A stretch of 49,574 nucleotides of DNA, taken from assembly GCA_023146135.1 (NCBI GenBank), contig JAGLCR010000056.1:1-49574 (forward strand). Direction: 5' to 3'. Shown here piece by piece: positions 24,230-30,842 of the stretch. Origin of the DNA: Bacteroidales bacterium (GTDB taxonomy: Bacteria > Bacteroidota > Bacteroidia > Bacteroidales > UBA1556). The notes beneath the pieces were generated by a model. The model searched no databases, had not been told where the DNA came from, and saw only the letters and a program-made list of their open reading frames with translations. Within the stretch, counting starts at the first letter, position 1, and each line of letters begins with the position of its first letter. Position numbers and translations under genes: made by a program.

Positions 24230-24515
24230 TTTTCAAATTATTTTGAATAAGAAACCTTAAAAATACTAAAACTTAGCTTTGAAATTACCTGTGGTCAGAA
24301 TTAACGAAATCAAAGAGTGATAATTTTATCCCTAATAGGACTTTGGTTTAGAGTCGTACAATTTATTATATTGGAAATAGCAGGAAGATTAGTTTGAATA
24401 CTGTTTATTGGAACGAGAAGTGTCATGTATTTGATTATTATTATCCCATAAAACAAATGCTATTTCAATTTGTTTATTCCTTATTTTTGTTAATCAAAAC
24501 TAAGGAATTATACTG
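24230..24515 (+). other. 286-base divergent intergenic region
   Basis: This lies between the minus-strand DUF2007 gene and the plus-strand inositol-monophosphatase-like gene. Apart from the -7 box at 24482-24489 I see only A/T-rich sequence, with no RNA gene or convincing hairpin. Confidence 0.5.
24482..24489 (+). promoter_or_regulatory. -7 box for the inositol-monophosphatase-like gene
   Basis: TATTTTTG is an exact TAnnTTTG match, 26 bases before the ATG at 24516. The -33 region is not convincing. Confidence 0.45.
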
Positions 24516-25310
24516 ATGAGAAACCTTGAAGATATTTGTTTGCAAGTAGTTGAGATGAGCCAGCAGGTGGGCGAGTATCTAATGGAGGAGAAAGGTAATC
24601 TAAGTAGTGGTGATGTGGAGTCAAAGGGAAAACACGATTATGTTACTTATGTGGACAAAACGGCTGAAAAATATATTGTTGAAGGTCTTTCCAAGATTTT
24701 TCCACCTGCGGGTTTTATTACCGAAGAGGGGACGGAAAGCAGGTTAGGGGATAAATTTAACTGGATTGTTGACCCACTTGATGGAACTACAAATTTTATT
24801 CATGGCTTGGCGCCATTTTGCATTAGCATTGCGCTTAAAAAGGATGATGAGATAGTGTTGGGCGTAATTTATGATCCCAATGCCGAGGAGGTGTTCTACG
24901 CATGGGAAGAAAGCCCTGCTTTCTTAAATTATCAACCAATTTCTGTTTCTAAAACCTCCGATTTGGATAATGCACTTTTGGCTACAGGCTTTCCATATAC
25001 CGATTACGATCAATTGGACGAGTATATGGAAGTATTCAAATGGTGTATGCAAAACACACGTGGCGTGCGCCGTTTGGGTTCGGCTGCTATGGATTTAGCT
25101 TATGTGGCCTGTGGTCGTATGGATGGCTTTTTCGAATATGGTTTGAGCCCATGGGATGTGGCTGCAGGGAGTTTTATTGTGAAGCAAGCCGGTGGGTCGA
25201 TTAGTGATTTTGAAGGAAAAGATGATTATATTTTTGGGAAACAGATATTAGCTTTTAATGGGAAACTGCATAAGGATTTCCAAAAAGTAATAAGTGGTTT
25301 TTTCAAATAA
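24516..25310 (+). CDS. suhB: Inositol monophosphatase family protein
   Basis: A 264-residue Mg-dependent phosphatase of the inositol monophosphatase family. Metal-binding motifs are all present: EEGTE (Glu-Glu), DPLDGTTNF (Asp, Asp), and SPWDVAAG (Asp) near the C-terminus. The enzyme hydrolyses myo-inositol-1-phosphate or related sugar/nucleotide phosphates. In bacteria without inositol metabolism SuhB-type proteins can act on other substrates or on transcription complexes, so the physiological role is open. The gene symbol is by family resemblance only. The next gene starts 17 bases after the stop, preceded by a clear AGGAG. Confidence 0.87.
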   Translation: MRNLEDICLQVVEMSQQVGEYLMEEKGNLSSGDVESKGKHDYVTYVDKTAEKYIVEGLSKIFPPAGFITEEGTESRLGDKFNWIVDPLDGTTNFIHGLAPFCISIALKKDDEIVLGVIYDPNAEEVFYAWEESPAFLNYQPISVSKTSDLDNALLATGFPYTDYDQLDEYMEVFKWCMQNTRGVRRLGSAAMDLAYVACGRMDGFFEYGLSPWDVAAGSFIVKQAGGSISDFEGKDDYIFGKQILAFNGKLHKDFQKVISGFFK

Positions 25311-25318
25311 ATAAAAAA

Positions 25319-25323
25319 AGGAG
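25319..25323 (+). promoter_or_regulatory. Strong Shine-Dalgarno AGGAG
   Basis: AGGAG lies four bases before the ATG at 25328. It stands out because most genes in this window lack a clear Shine-Dalgarno, as is usual for Bacteroidota. It supports that start codon. Confidence 0.5.
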
Positions 25324-25327
25324 CATT

Positions 25328-26452
25328 ATGAGTATAGAGATAATAGAATTAACCGGGAAGAAGGAGTATAAGGAGTTTGTTGATTTTCCTTTTAAACTTT
25401 ATAAGAATAGTCCAATGTGGGTACCATCCATTAAGGATGACGAGGTGAAAATGTTAAAGTCTGATCATAATCCAGCTTTTGCTTTTTGTGATGCTACTTT
25501 CTGGATTGCCAAAAAAGATGGGCATACTGTAGGTAGAATTGGAGCCATTATCAACCATAAATATAATGAGGAGACTGATGAAAAAATGGGTCGTTTTACT
25601 CGCTTTGAATCTATTGAGGATGCAGATGTTGCGAAAGCCTTGATTGAGACTGCCGAAAATTGGATTACTGAGAAAGGTATGCTTGGTGTATATGGTCCTC
25701 TTGGTTTTAGTAATCTCGATCATCAGGGATTGTTAATCGAGGGATTCGATTTTTTACCATCCATAGCATCTGAGTATCATATGCCTTATTATCAAAAGAT
25801 GATTGAGGCCTTGGGTTATGAAAAAGAAATAGACTGGCTAGAGTTTCGTTTAACTTTGGGCGAGAGAGCACAGAATAAAGCTCAGCGTGGTGGTGATTTA
25901 ATTAAGAAGCGCTATGGGCTGACTGTAAAGGAGTTTAGTACTATTGATGAACTTAAGCCCTACATTCATGATGTGTTTAAAATATTGAATGGCTCTTTTG
26001 ATGTGCTTCCTTTTGTATCACGTTTTCCTGAAGAAATGGCTGATTTTTACGCCAATAAATATCTAAGTGTCCTGAACCCTAGATTTGTAAAAATGATATT
26101 CAAAGATGAGCTTGCCATTGGATTTATTGTGGGTATGCCAAGTCTGTCAAAAGCCATGCAAAAAGCAAAAGGTTCATTATTTCCAATTGGGTTTTCGTAT
26201 TTACTGAAAGCTCAAAAAGGAAAAGGAGTGGATACGATGGATCAAATGCTGACAGGTGTTTTAAAAGAATATCATTCCACTGGTGCTGCAGTTGTTTTAC
26301 AGGCTGAGATACAGGCTGAGATGGTTCGTCACGATCTAAAATATATTGAAACTACGGGAATGTTTGAAACCAATGATCGAGCAATTGGTAACTGGAAAAA
26401 CTACGAGCATATTCAACATAAGCGTAAACGCTGTTTCCGAAAGATTTTTTAA
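25328..26452 (+). CDS. GNAT-like acyltransferase of unknown substrate
   Basis: A 374-residue cytoplasmic protein related to a Bacteroidota family annotated as N-acetyltransferase-like. The N-terminal half has a GNAT-like strand pattern: FWIAKKDGHTVGRIGAIINH, then GVYGPLGFSNLDHQGLLIEGF. The C-terminal half has a second strand-helix set (KMIFKDELAIGFIVGMPS ... VLQAEIQAEMVRHDLKYIETTGMFETN), suggesting two GNAT folds in tandem. The PLGFSNLDHQG phrase is typical of this uncharacterised family. It is expressed with the inositol-monophosphatase-like gene, but no shared pathway is known. It converges with a small membrane-protein gene ten bases away. The substrate cannot be stated. Confidence 0.65.
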   Translation: MSIEIIELTGKKEYKEFVDFPFKLYKNSPMWVPSIKDDEVKMLKSDHNPAFAFCDATFWIAKKDGHTVGRIGAIINHKYNEETDEKMGRFTRFESIEDADVAKALIETAENWITEKGMLGVYGPLGFSNLDHQGLLIEGFDFLPSIASEYHMPYYQKMIEALGYEKEIDWLEFRLTLGERAQNKAQRGGDLIKKRYGLTVKEFSTIDELKPYIHDVFKILNGSFDVLPFVSRFPEEMADFYANKYLSVLNPRFVKMIFKDELAIGFIVGMPSLSKAMQKAKGSLFPIGFSYLLKAQKGKGVDTMDQMLTGVLKEYHSTGAAVVLQAEIQAEMVRHDLKYIETTGMFETNDRAIGNWKNYEHIQHKRKRCFRKIF

Positions 26453-26467
26453 GTGACCTAGCTTAAA
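26448..26467. terminator. Possible bidirectional hairpin containing both stop codons
   Basis: TTTAAG (26448-26453) pairs with CTTAAA (26462-26467) around the loop TGACCTAG. Both convergent stop codons lie in the stem. The stem is short and A/T-rich with T-rich flanks, so function is uncertain. Confidence 0.3.
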
Positions 26468-26891
26468 TTTCTTCTTGATCGTCTATATTAATTTCAATCT
26501 CACCATTCCATTTTTTGGTTACTCGAGCTTTGAGCTCCATCAGTTGCCCGTCATTGGTTTTTGCGGTGAAAATTCGTCCAAACCTTCTCATATAGCCAAA
26601 TCGGCCTATAGGGAGCCCACTGATTTCAGCTGAGGGTTTTATCGAAATTTCTGAATCAGAAAAGGGAATTGGCTTTTCATCAGTTAGCTCAAATCCGCGT
26701 TTTCTGAAATCCTTTTCTACAAATTTTAGTATCTTTTTCCGTCGTTTAATTGTAAGATGAATAATAAAGAAAAGTAAAAAGAGCGGAAGAGCTAAAAAAG
26801 GATAAGCTGTTAGCTCAACAATAGCGATTGCTAAAACAAAATAAACGAGAGCCTCAATGAAGACTAATAATAAATCGGAAAATTTTATCAT
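26463..26891 (-). CDS. Small membrane protein of unknown function
   Basis: A 142-residue protein I do not recognise. Residues about 5-48 form two adjacent hydrophobic segments (LLLVFIEALVYFVLAIAIVE and YPFLALPLFLLFFIIHL), followed by a basic stretch (IKRRKKILKFVEKDFRKRG) and a soluble C-terminal domain of about 85 residues with mixed strands that ends in acidic residues. It should be an inner-membrane protein with a hairpin anchor and a cytoplasmic tail by the positive-inside rule. It follows rsmG by 16 bases on the same strand and is likely cotranscribed. No catalytic motif is visible. Confidence 0.6.
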   Translation of the reverse strand: MIKFSDLLLVFIEALVYFVLAIAIVELTAYPFLALPLFLLFFIIHLTIKRRKKILKFVEKDFRKRGFELTDEKPIPFSDSEISIKPSAEISGLPIGRFGYMRRFGRIFTAKTNDGQLMELKARVTKKWNGEIEINIDDQEEI

Positions 26892-26907
26892 TTCATAAAA
26901 GGATTAA

Positions 26908-27528
26908 TTACCTAATGAAAACCACAAATTTAGTATCAAAAAATTCCTCATCATAAAAGTCACTGATTGGATATACCTTATTTGGGCGATTAACCTCTTT
27001 TAATTCATCTTCAAAATCGCCTCCTTTTAGATAAAGAATTCCGTTAGGGATATCATTAAACCCACCTTTTTTGCGAATTTTATAAGAAGCCCATTGGTTG
27101 AATTTTGGTAGTGCTGTTACCGCACGACTTACCACAAAATCGTATGATTTATGGATTTGCTCGGCACGAATTTGCTCTGCTTTTGCATTTTTTAATCCTA
27201 AATAACCAATGGCATTTTTCACTACTTTTATTTTCTTTCCGATGGAATCAACCAAGTGAAAATTTGCCTTTGGAAACATGATTGCCAAGGGAATACCAGG
27301 AAATCCACCTCCAGTACCAATGTCCAATATCTCCGTCCTTTTCTTAAAACGAAGAACCTTAGCAATAGCCATAGAGTGTAGTACATGACGCTCATAAAAT
27401 GAGTCCATATCCTTACGCGAAATTACATTGATTGCAGCATTCCATTCCTCATAGAAGGGTTTGAGCATTTCAAATTTTTCGAGCTGCTGATTGCTTAGGT
27501 CGGGAAAATATTTTCTTATTTTATCCAT
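26908..27528 (-). CDS. rsmG: 16S rRNA (guanine(527)-N(7))-methyltransferase RsmG
   Basis: RsmG (GidB) methylates N7 of G527 in the 530 loop of 16S rRNA, using S-adenosylmethionine. The 206-residue protein shows WNAAINVISRKD, HVLHSMAIAK, the SAM-binding loop LDIGTGGGFPGIPLAI and the KNAKAEQIRAE region, and VVSRAVTALP, all diagnostic. Length is normal. The start at 27528 gives MDKIRKYFPDLSNQQ, which fits family N-termini. An exact -7 box ends four bases upstream of the ATG, implying a leaderless or nearly leaderless transcript. The small membrane-protein gene follows after 16 bases. Confidence 0.95.
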   Translation of the reverse strand: MDKIRKYFPDLSNQQLEKFEMLKPFYEEWNAAINVISRKDMDSFYERHVLHSMAIAKVLRFKKRTEILDIGTGGGFPGIPLAIMFPKANFHLVDSIGKKIKVVKNAIGYLGLKNAKAEQIRAEQIHKSYDFVVSRAVTALPKFNQWASYKIRKKGGFNDIPNGILYLKGGDFEDELKEVNRPNKVYPISDFYDEEFFDTKFVVFIR

Positions 27529-27532
27529 GGGG

Positions 27533-27540
27533 CAAAATTA
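27533..27540 (-). promoter_or_regulatory. -7 box directly before rsmG
   Basis: Minus-strand TAATTTTG, an exact TAnnTTTG match, is followed by CCCC and then the rsmG ATG. Transcription would begin at or within a base of the A of the start codon. The -33 element is not evident. Confidence 0.45.
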
Positions 27541-27673
27541 GGGAATTATTGCCTTTGTTGAATTTTTTATGCTCTTGTCCAGGATATTTAACAATCCTAT
27601 GTGGATAAAGCATAATTATAAAGGTTTAGAATGTATTGTGTCACCGTACTTTTATCATCAAATACAGAAGCAT

Positions 27674-28681
27674 ATGAAGACCCAAATTATAATTGTACTG
27701 ATATTCTTTCTTAGCATAGGAGTAGCGAGTGCTCAAAAGCAAACTAGCGAACAGTATATTGCCAAATATAAATTAATTGCCATACAAGAAATGTTGGATT
27801 ATAAAATACCAGCCTCTATTACCTTGGCGCAAGGTATTTTGGAGTCGGGTAATGGTAATAGTCGTTTGGCAACCAAAGCCAATAACCATTTTGGTATAAA
27901 ATGTCATAGCGATTGGAAAGGCAAGAAAGTATATCATGACGATGACGAGAAGCATGAGTGCTTTCGTAAATATCCCTTTGTAGAGGACTCTTATCGTGAC
28001 CACTCATTATTCTTAAGTCGTAAAAAGCGCTATGCCGATCTCTTTGATTTGAAATTAACAAATTATAAAGGCTGGGCAAAGGGTTTGAAAAAAGCAGGTT
28101 ATGCAACCAATCCCAAGTACCCAAAACGATTAATTGATATAATTGAGCGATATGGTTTGGATAAATATGACACCATTGAGGAGGATGAGTTCGAAAAAAT
28201 AATTGCTATGGCTTTGTCTGACCCAGATAATAAAAGCATTATCCCTGAGAAGTATCAAAAAGGTCATAAGCCACCACCACCACCAATTGTTAAGAATAAA
28301 AAGCCTGTTTCGCCTTCTTATCATGAAATTAAATACCTCAATAGAATAAAGTATGTGATAGTGAAAAAAGGAGATACGCCAGAGAGAATATGCAATGAAT
28401 TTGATGTGTGGCTGAAACAGTTTTACAAGTTTAATGACCTAAAGCCAGGTGTTAAGCTAAAGGTTGGAACCATCATTTATTTACAACCTAAGCGTCGAAA
28501 AGGTGATGTGAAGTATCATACCATAACAAGTGATGAAACTTTATGGGATGCCTCTCAAAAACATGGTATTAAGATGAAATGGTTGCTTAAAAGAAATCAC
28601 CTTAAGGATGACTCATATGTCCCAAGTGGAGTTAAGTTATGGTTACGGAAAACAAAACCTGCTTCAAAGGCGAGTTTTTAA
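27674..28681 (+). CDS. Glucosaminidase-domain protein with two LysM domains
   Basis: A 335-residue secreted peptidoglycan hydrolase. It starts at the ATG at 27674, giving a signal peptide (MKTQIIIVLIFFLSIGVASAQ); the open frame upstream to 27569 is not part of the protein. Residues about 30-170 form a GH73 (FlgJ/Bax-like) endo-beta-N-acetylglucosaminidase domain with the catalytic Glu57 in GILESGNGNS, NNHFGIKC and the YRDHSLFL region. Two LysM-like modules follow, near residues 225-275 (VIVKKGDTPERI) and 280-328 (HTITSDETLWDA), joined by a Pro/Lys-rich linker. It would bind and cut glycan strands. It is divergent from rsmG. Confidence 0.9.
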   Translation: MKTQIIIVLIFFLSIGVASAQKQTSEQYIAKYKLIAIQEMLDYKIPASITLAQGILESGNGNSRLATKANNHFGIKCHSDWKGKKVYHDDDEKHECFRKYPFVEDSYRDHSLFLSRKKRYADLFDLKLTNYKGWAKGLKKAGYATNPKYPKRLIDIIERYGLDKYDTIEEDEFEKIIAMALSDPDNKSIIPEKYQKGHKPPPPPIVKNKKPVSPSYHEIKYLNRIKYVIVKKGDTPERICNEFDVWLKQFYKFNDLKPGVKLKVGTIIYLQPKRRKGDVKYHTITSDETLWDASQKHGIKMKWLLKRNHLKDDSYVPSGVKLWLRKTKPASKASF

Positions 28682-28716
28682 TCGATGCTTTTTAGTACTG
28701 TTGCCTATAATGATTG

Positions 28717-28758
28717 AAAATCGATGACCGTGTTTTATGGGGTAAATCATCGAATTTT
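28717..28758 (+). terminator. Weak candidate terminator after the glucosaminidase gene
   Basis: TCGATGA (28721-28727) pairs with TCATCGA (28747-28753), extended by flanking A and T stretches with one bulge, and is followed by five T. The loop is 19 bases with a possible inner CC/GG pair. Confidence 0.4.
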
Positions 28759-28913
28759 TAAGTCGTAATTTAGCTTTATATCTACCTCTCCTTTTCTATA
28801 TCCTCCCACCGACTGTATTCCTTTAGTATTATTCTTAAATCTCCTATATTCAAGTTTATAAAAACTTTTTGTAACCTTTTGCTATTAACAATAGTATGAA
28901 AGTTATCAACAGA

Positions 28914-28938
28914 GTGGGATAAAGTGGGATAAAGTGGG
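28914..28938 (+). promoter_or_regulatory. MraZ operator (three GTGGG boxes, 10-base period)
   Basis: GTGGG occurs at 28914-28918, 28924-28928 and 28934-28938, each separated by ATAAA. This is the known MraZ binding-site design of GTGGG repeats spaced by five bases upstream of mraZ. MraZ is encoded immediately downstream, which points to autoregulation of the division cluster. Confidence 0.85.
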
Positions 28939-28949
28939 AATATTTGTAG

Positions 28950-28957
28950 TAATTTAG
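28950..28957 (+). promoter_or_regulatory. Candidate -7 box of the dcw promoter
   Basis: TAATTTAG matches seven of eight positions of TAnnTTTG and ends 17 bases before the GTG start of mraZ. Its -33 region would fall on the MraZ boxes, so MraZ binding would block polymerase. Confidence 0.35.
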
Positions 28958-28974
28958 CGGCAGAAATAGAAGAC

Positions 28975-29442
28975 GTGGTAAATATTATTGGATCATACGA
29001 ATGTAGAGTAGATGCTAAGGGCAGATTGGCACTTCCTTCAGGCCTTAAAAAGCAACTGTTAGAGGTTGTAAATGAAGGGTTTGTATTGAAGCGCTCCGTC
29101 TTTCATAGCTGCTTGGAATTGTATCCAATGAGCGAATGGAACTCCGAGATTGCTGGTGTAAATAAGCTCAATCGTTTCGTAAAAAAGAACAATGATTTTA
29201 TTAGAATGTTCATGGCGGGTGTAAAAATGCTCGAAATGGATGCTTCAGGACGTATTCAAATTTCTAAAGACCTGATTAATTTTTCAGGTATTAAGAAGGA
29301 GGTGGTACTCTCTTCTGCGGTTAATCGCATCGAAATTTGGGATAAGGATAGCTACGAAGCTGTAGTGAATAATCCTGAAGTAGATTTTGCAGAATTAGCC
29401 GAAGAGGTGATGGGTAACATCGACCTTGGGGACGACAAATAA
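28975..29442 (+). CDS. mraZ: Transcriptional regulator / cell division protein MraZ
   Basis: A 155-residue double-AbrB-like DNA-binding protein. The two swapped-hairpin repeats are visible as DAKGRLALPSGLKK in the first half and DASGRIQISKDLI in the second. MraZ binds GTGGG repeats upstream of its own gene and controls the division and cell wall cluster. The start is the GTG at 28975; no ATG is available in frame nearby and the VNIIGSYECRVDAKGR N-terminus is normal for Bacteroidota. It is first in the cluster; rsmH begins 27 bases after its stop. Confidence 0.95.
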   Translation: MVNIIGSYECRVDAKGRLALPSGLKKQLLEVVNEGFVLKRSVFHSCLELYPMSEWNSEIAGVNKLNRFVKKNNDFIRMFMAGVKMLEMDASGRIQISKDLINFSGIKKEVVLSSAVNRIEIWDKDSYEAVVNNPEVDFAELAEEVMGNIDLGDDK

Positions 29443-29469
29443 GGCTAATACGTAAAATCAAAACTGTTG

Positions 29470-30366
29470 ATGGGATATCATACCCCTGTTTTATTGGAAG
29501 AGTGCATTGAAGGTTTGAATATTAATCCTTCAGGTGTATATGTAGATGTGACTTTTGGTGGCGGAGGACATGCAGCGCGTATTCTTGATCGTATACACGA
29601 TGGTCATCTTTTTGGTTTCGACCAGGATTCTGATGCTGCACGTAATACATTCGATGATGAACGCTTTACTCTAATTCCTCAAAATTTTAAATACTTAAAG
29701 AATTTCTTGGGTTTTTATCAAGCACTGCCAGTTGATGGTATTCTTGCTGATTTGGGTGTTTCTTCGCATCAGTTTGATAGTGCAGAGCGAGGGTTTTCAA
29801 CCCGTTTTGATGGACCTCTAGATTCGCGTATGGATGCAAGCAAAGGGCAGAGTGCTGCTGACTTGGTAAATACCGCCGACTTCAATTCATTGGCTCGTAT
29901 CCTAAGGATGTATGGCGAGTTGAAAAATCCTGGAACAGCAGCAAAAACAATTATTGCTGCTCGTGACGAAAAAAAGATTGTTACAACGCAAGATTTAAAA
30001 TCAGTGCTACAGTCATGTGCTCAAAAAGGGCGTGAGAATAAATATTTCGCGCAAGTTTTTCAGGCTCTTCGTATTGAGGTTAATGCTGAGCTTGATGCAC
30101 TAGAGGCAATGCTTAAACAATCGCTTGAGGCATTGAAGCCTGGTGGGCGTTTGGTTGTAATGTCATACCATTCTCTGGAAGATCGATTGGTAAAAAACTT
30201 TATCAAGTCAGGAAACTTTGAAGGAAAGATTGAAAAGGATTTTTTTGGTAAAGCAAGTGTGCCGTTCAAAAGAATAAGCCGCAAGCCAATAATTGCAACT
30301 CCTGAAGAAATAGCAACAAACCCGCGTGCAAGAAGTGCCAAATTGCGAATAGCAGAGAAGATATAA
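29470..30366 (+). CDS. rsmH: 16S rRNA (cytosine(1402)-N(4))-methyltransferase RsmH
   Basis: RsmH (MraW) methylates N4 of C1402 in the ribosomal P site using S-adenosylmethionine. The 298-residue protein has YHTPVLLEECIEGL, the SAM loop VTFGGGGHAA, LADLGVSSHQFD, and SYHSLEDRLVK near the C-terminus. I start it at the ATG at 29470; a TTG one codon upstream is less likely. It is the second gene of the dcw cluster as in most bacteria, and ftsL starts two bases after its stop. Confidence 0.96.
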   Translation: MGYHTPVLLEECIEGLNINPSGVYVDVTFGGGGHAARILDRIHDGHLFGFDQDSDAARNTFDDERFTLIPQNFKYLKNFLGFYQALPVDGILADLGVSSHQFDSAERGFSTRFDGPLDSRMDASKGQSAADLVNTADFNSLARILRMYGELKNPGTAAKTIIAARDEKKIVTTQDLKSVLQSCAQKGRENKYFAQVFQALRIEVNAELDALEAMLKQSLEALKPGGRLVVMSYHSLEDRLVKNFIKSGNFEGKIEKDFFGKASVPFKRISRKPIIATPEEIATNPRARSAKLRIAEKI

Positions 30367-30368
30367 TA

Positions 30369-30842
30369 ATGTTTGGAAAAAAGAAGGAAGCGGCCCCATT
30401 GAAGAATCAGCCTCGTAGTCAAGAATCGACTGCGAAGCGGAGGCGTTCTTTCTCTTTTTTTAAGACGAAAAATAAAAAAACTGATAAGAAAGAGCCAGCT
30501 TCAAAAATCAAGCTTAAGCGTATGTTGATTAATGTTTTAGACGGGAGTTTCTTAGTTGATGGGCGTTTAATAAACTATGCTGGTATAATAGGTTTTGCAT
30601 TTGTCCTAACTATTGCTTCCATTGGAAATAGTTACATCGTTGAACGGAGAATTAGTCGGATAGAAAAGTTGAAAAAGGAGAATAAAGATCTCCGTGATGA
30701 ATATATAAGCACGAAGTCACAGTTGATGTATTATACTAAAATGTCGGAAGTGGCTAAAAAGCTTGAAGGACGTGGTATTAAGTCGCCCTTACGGCCTTCA
30801 TTCAAACTCATTGTCAGTAAGAAAGGAAAGAAGGATGAGTAG
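30369..30842 (+). CDS. ftsL: FtsL-like cell division protein
   Basis: A 157-residue bitopic protein in the ftsL position. A Lys/Arg-rich cytoplasmic N-terminus of about 65 residues precedes one membrane segment (YAGIIGFAFVLTIASIGNSYIV) and a periplasmic helical segment (RRISRIEKLKKENKDLRDEYISTKSQLMYYTKM) with coiled-coil heptads. In other bacteria FtsL bridges FtsQ/FtsB and FtsWI at the septum. Sequence conservation is low in this phylum, so the assignment rests on topology and position. The unusually long basic N-terminal tail is common in Bacteroidota FtsL-like proteins. Its last eight bases overlap ftsI. Confidence 0.85.
   Translation: MFGKKKEAAPLKNQPRSQESTAKRRRSFSFFKTKNKKTDKKEPASKIKLKRMLINVLDGSFLVDGRLINYAGIIGFAFVLTIASIGNSYIVERRISRIEKLKKENKDLRDEYISTKSQLMYYTKMSEVAKKLEGRGIKSPLRPSFKLIVSKKGKKDE

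Larger units (their letters stand above)
28682..28974 (+). other. 293-base region upstream of the dcw cluster
   Basis: Contains a weak hairpin at 28717-28758, an A/T-rich stretch and, at its end, the MraZ operator and mraZ promoter. No small ORF or RNA gene is recognised. A TTATCAACA at 28903-28911 has one mismatch to a DnaA box and is not interpreted further. Confidence 0.5.

Noticed and set aside
24230-24515. Possible tRNA or riboswitch in the larger gaps
   Set aside because: No cloverleaf-compatible arms, T-loop GTTC motif or known aptamer pattern was found in this gap or in 11219-11517 and 28682-28974.
28903-28911. TTATCAACA as a DnaA box or replication origin signal
   Set aside because: Single site with one mismatch, no cluster of boxes, no dnaA nearby; it probably belongs to the mraZ promoter region by chance.
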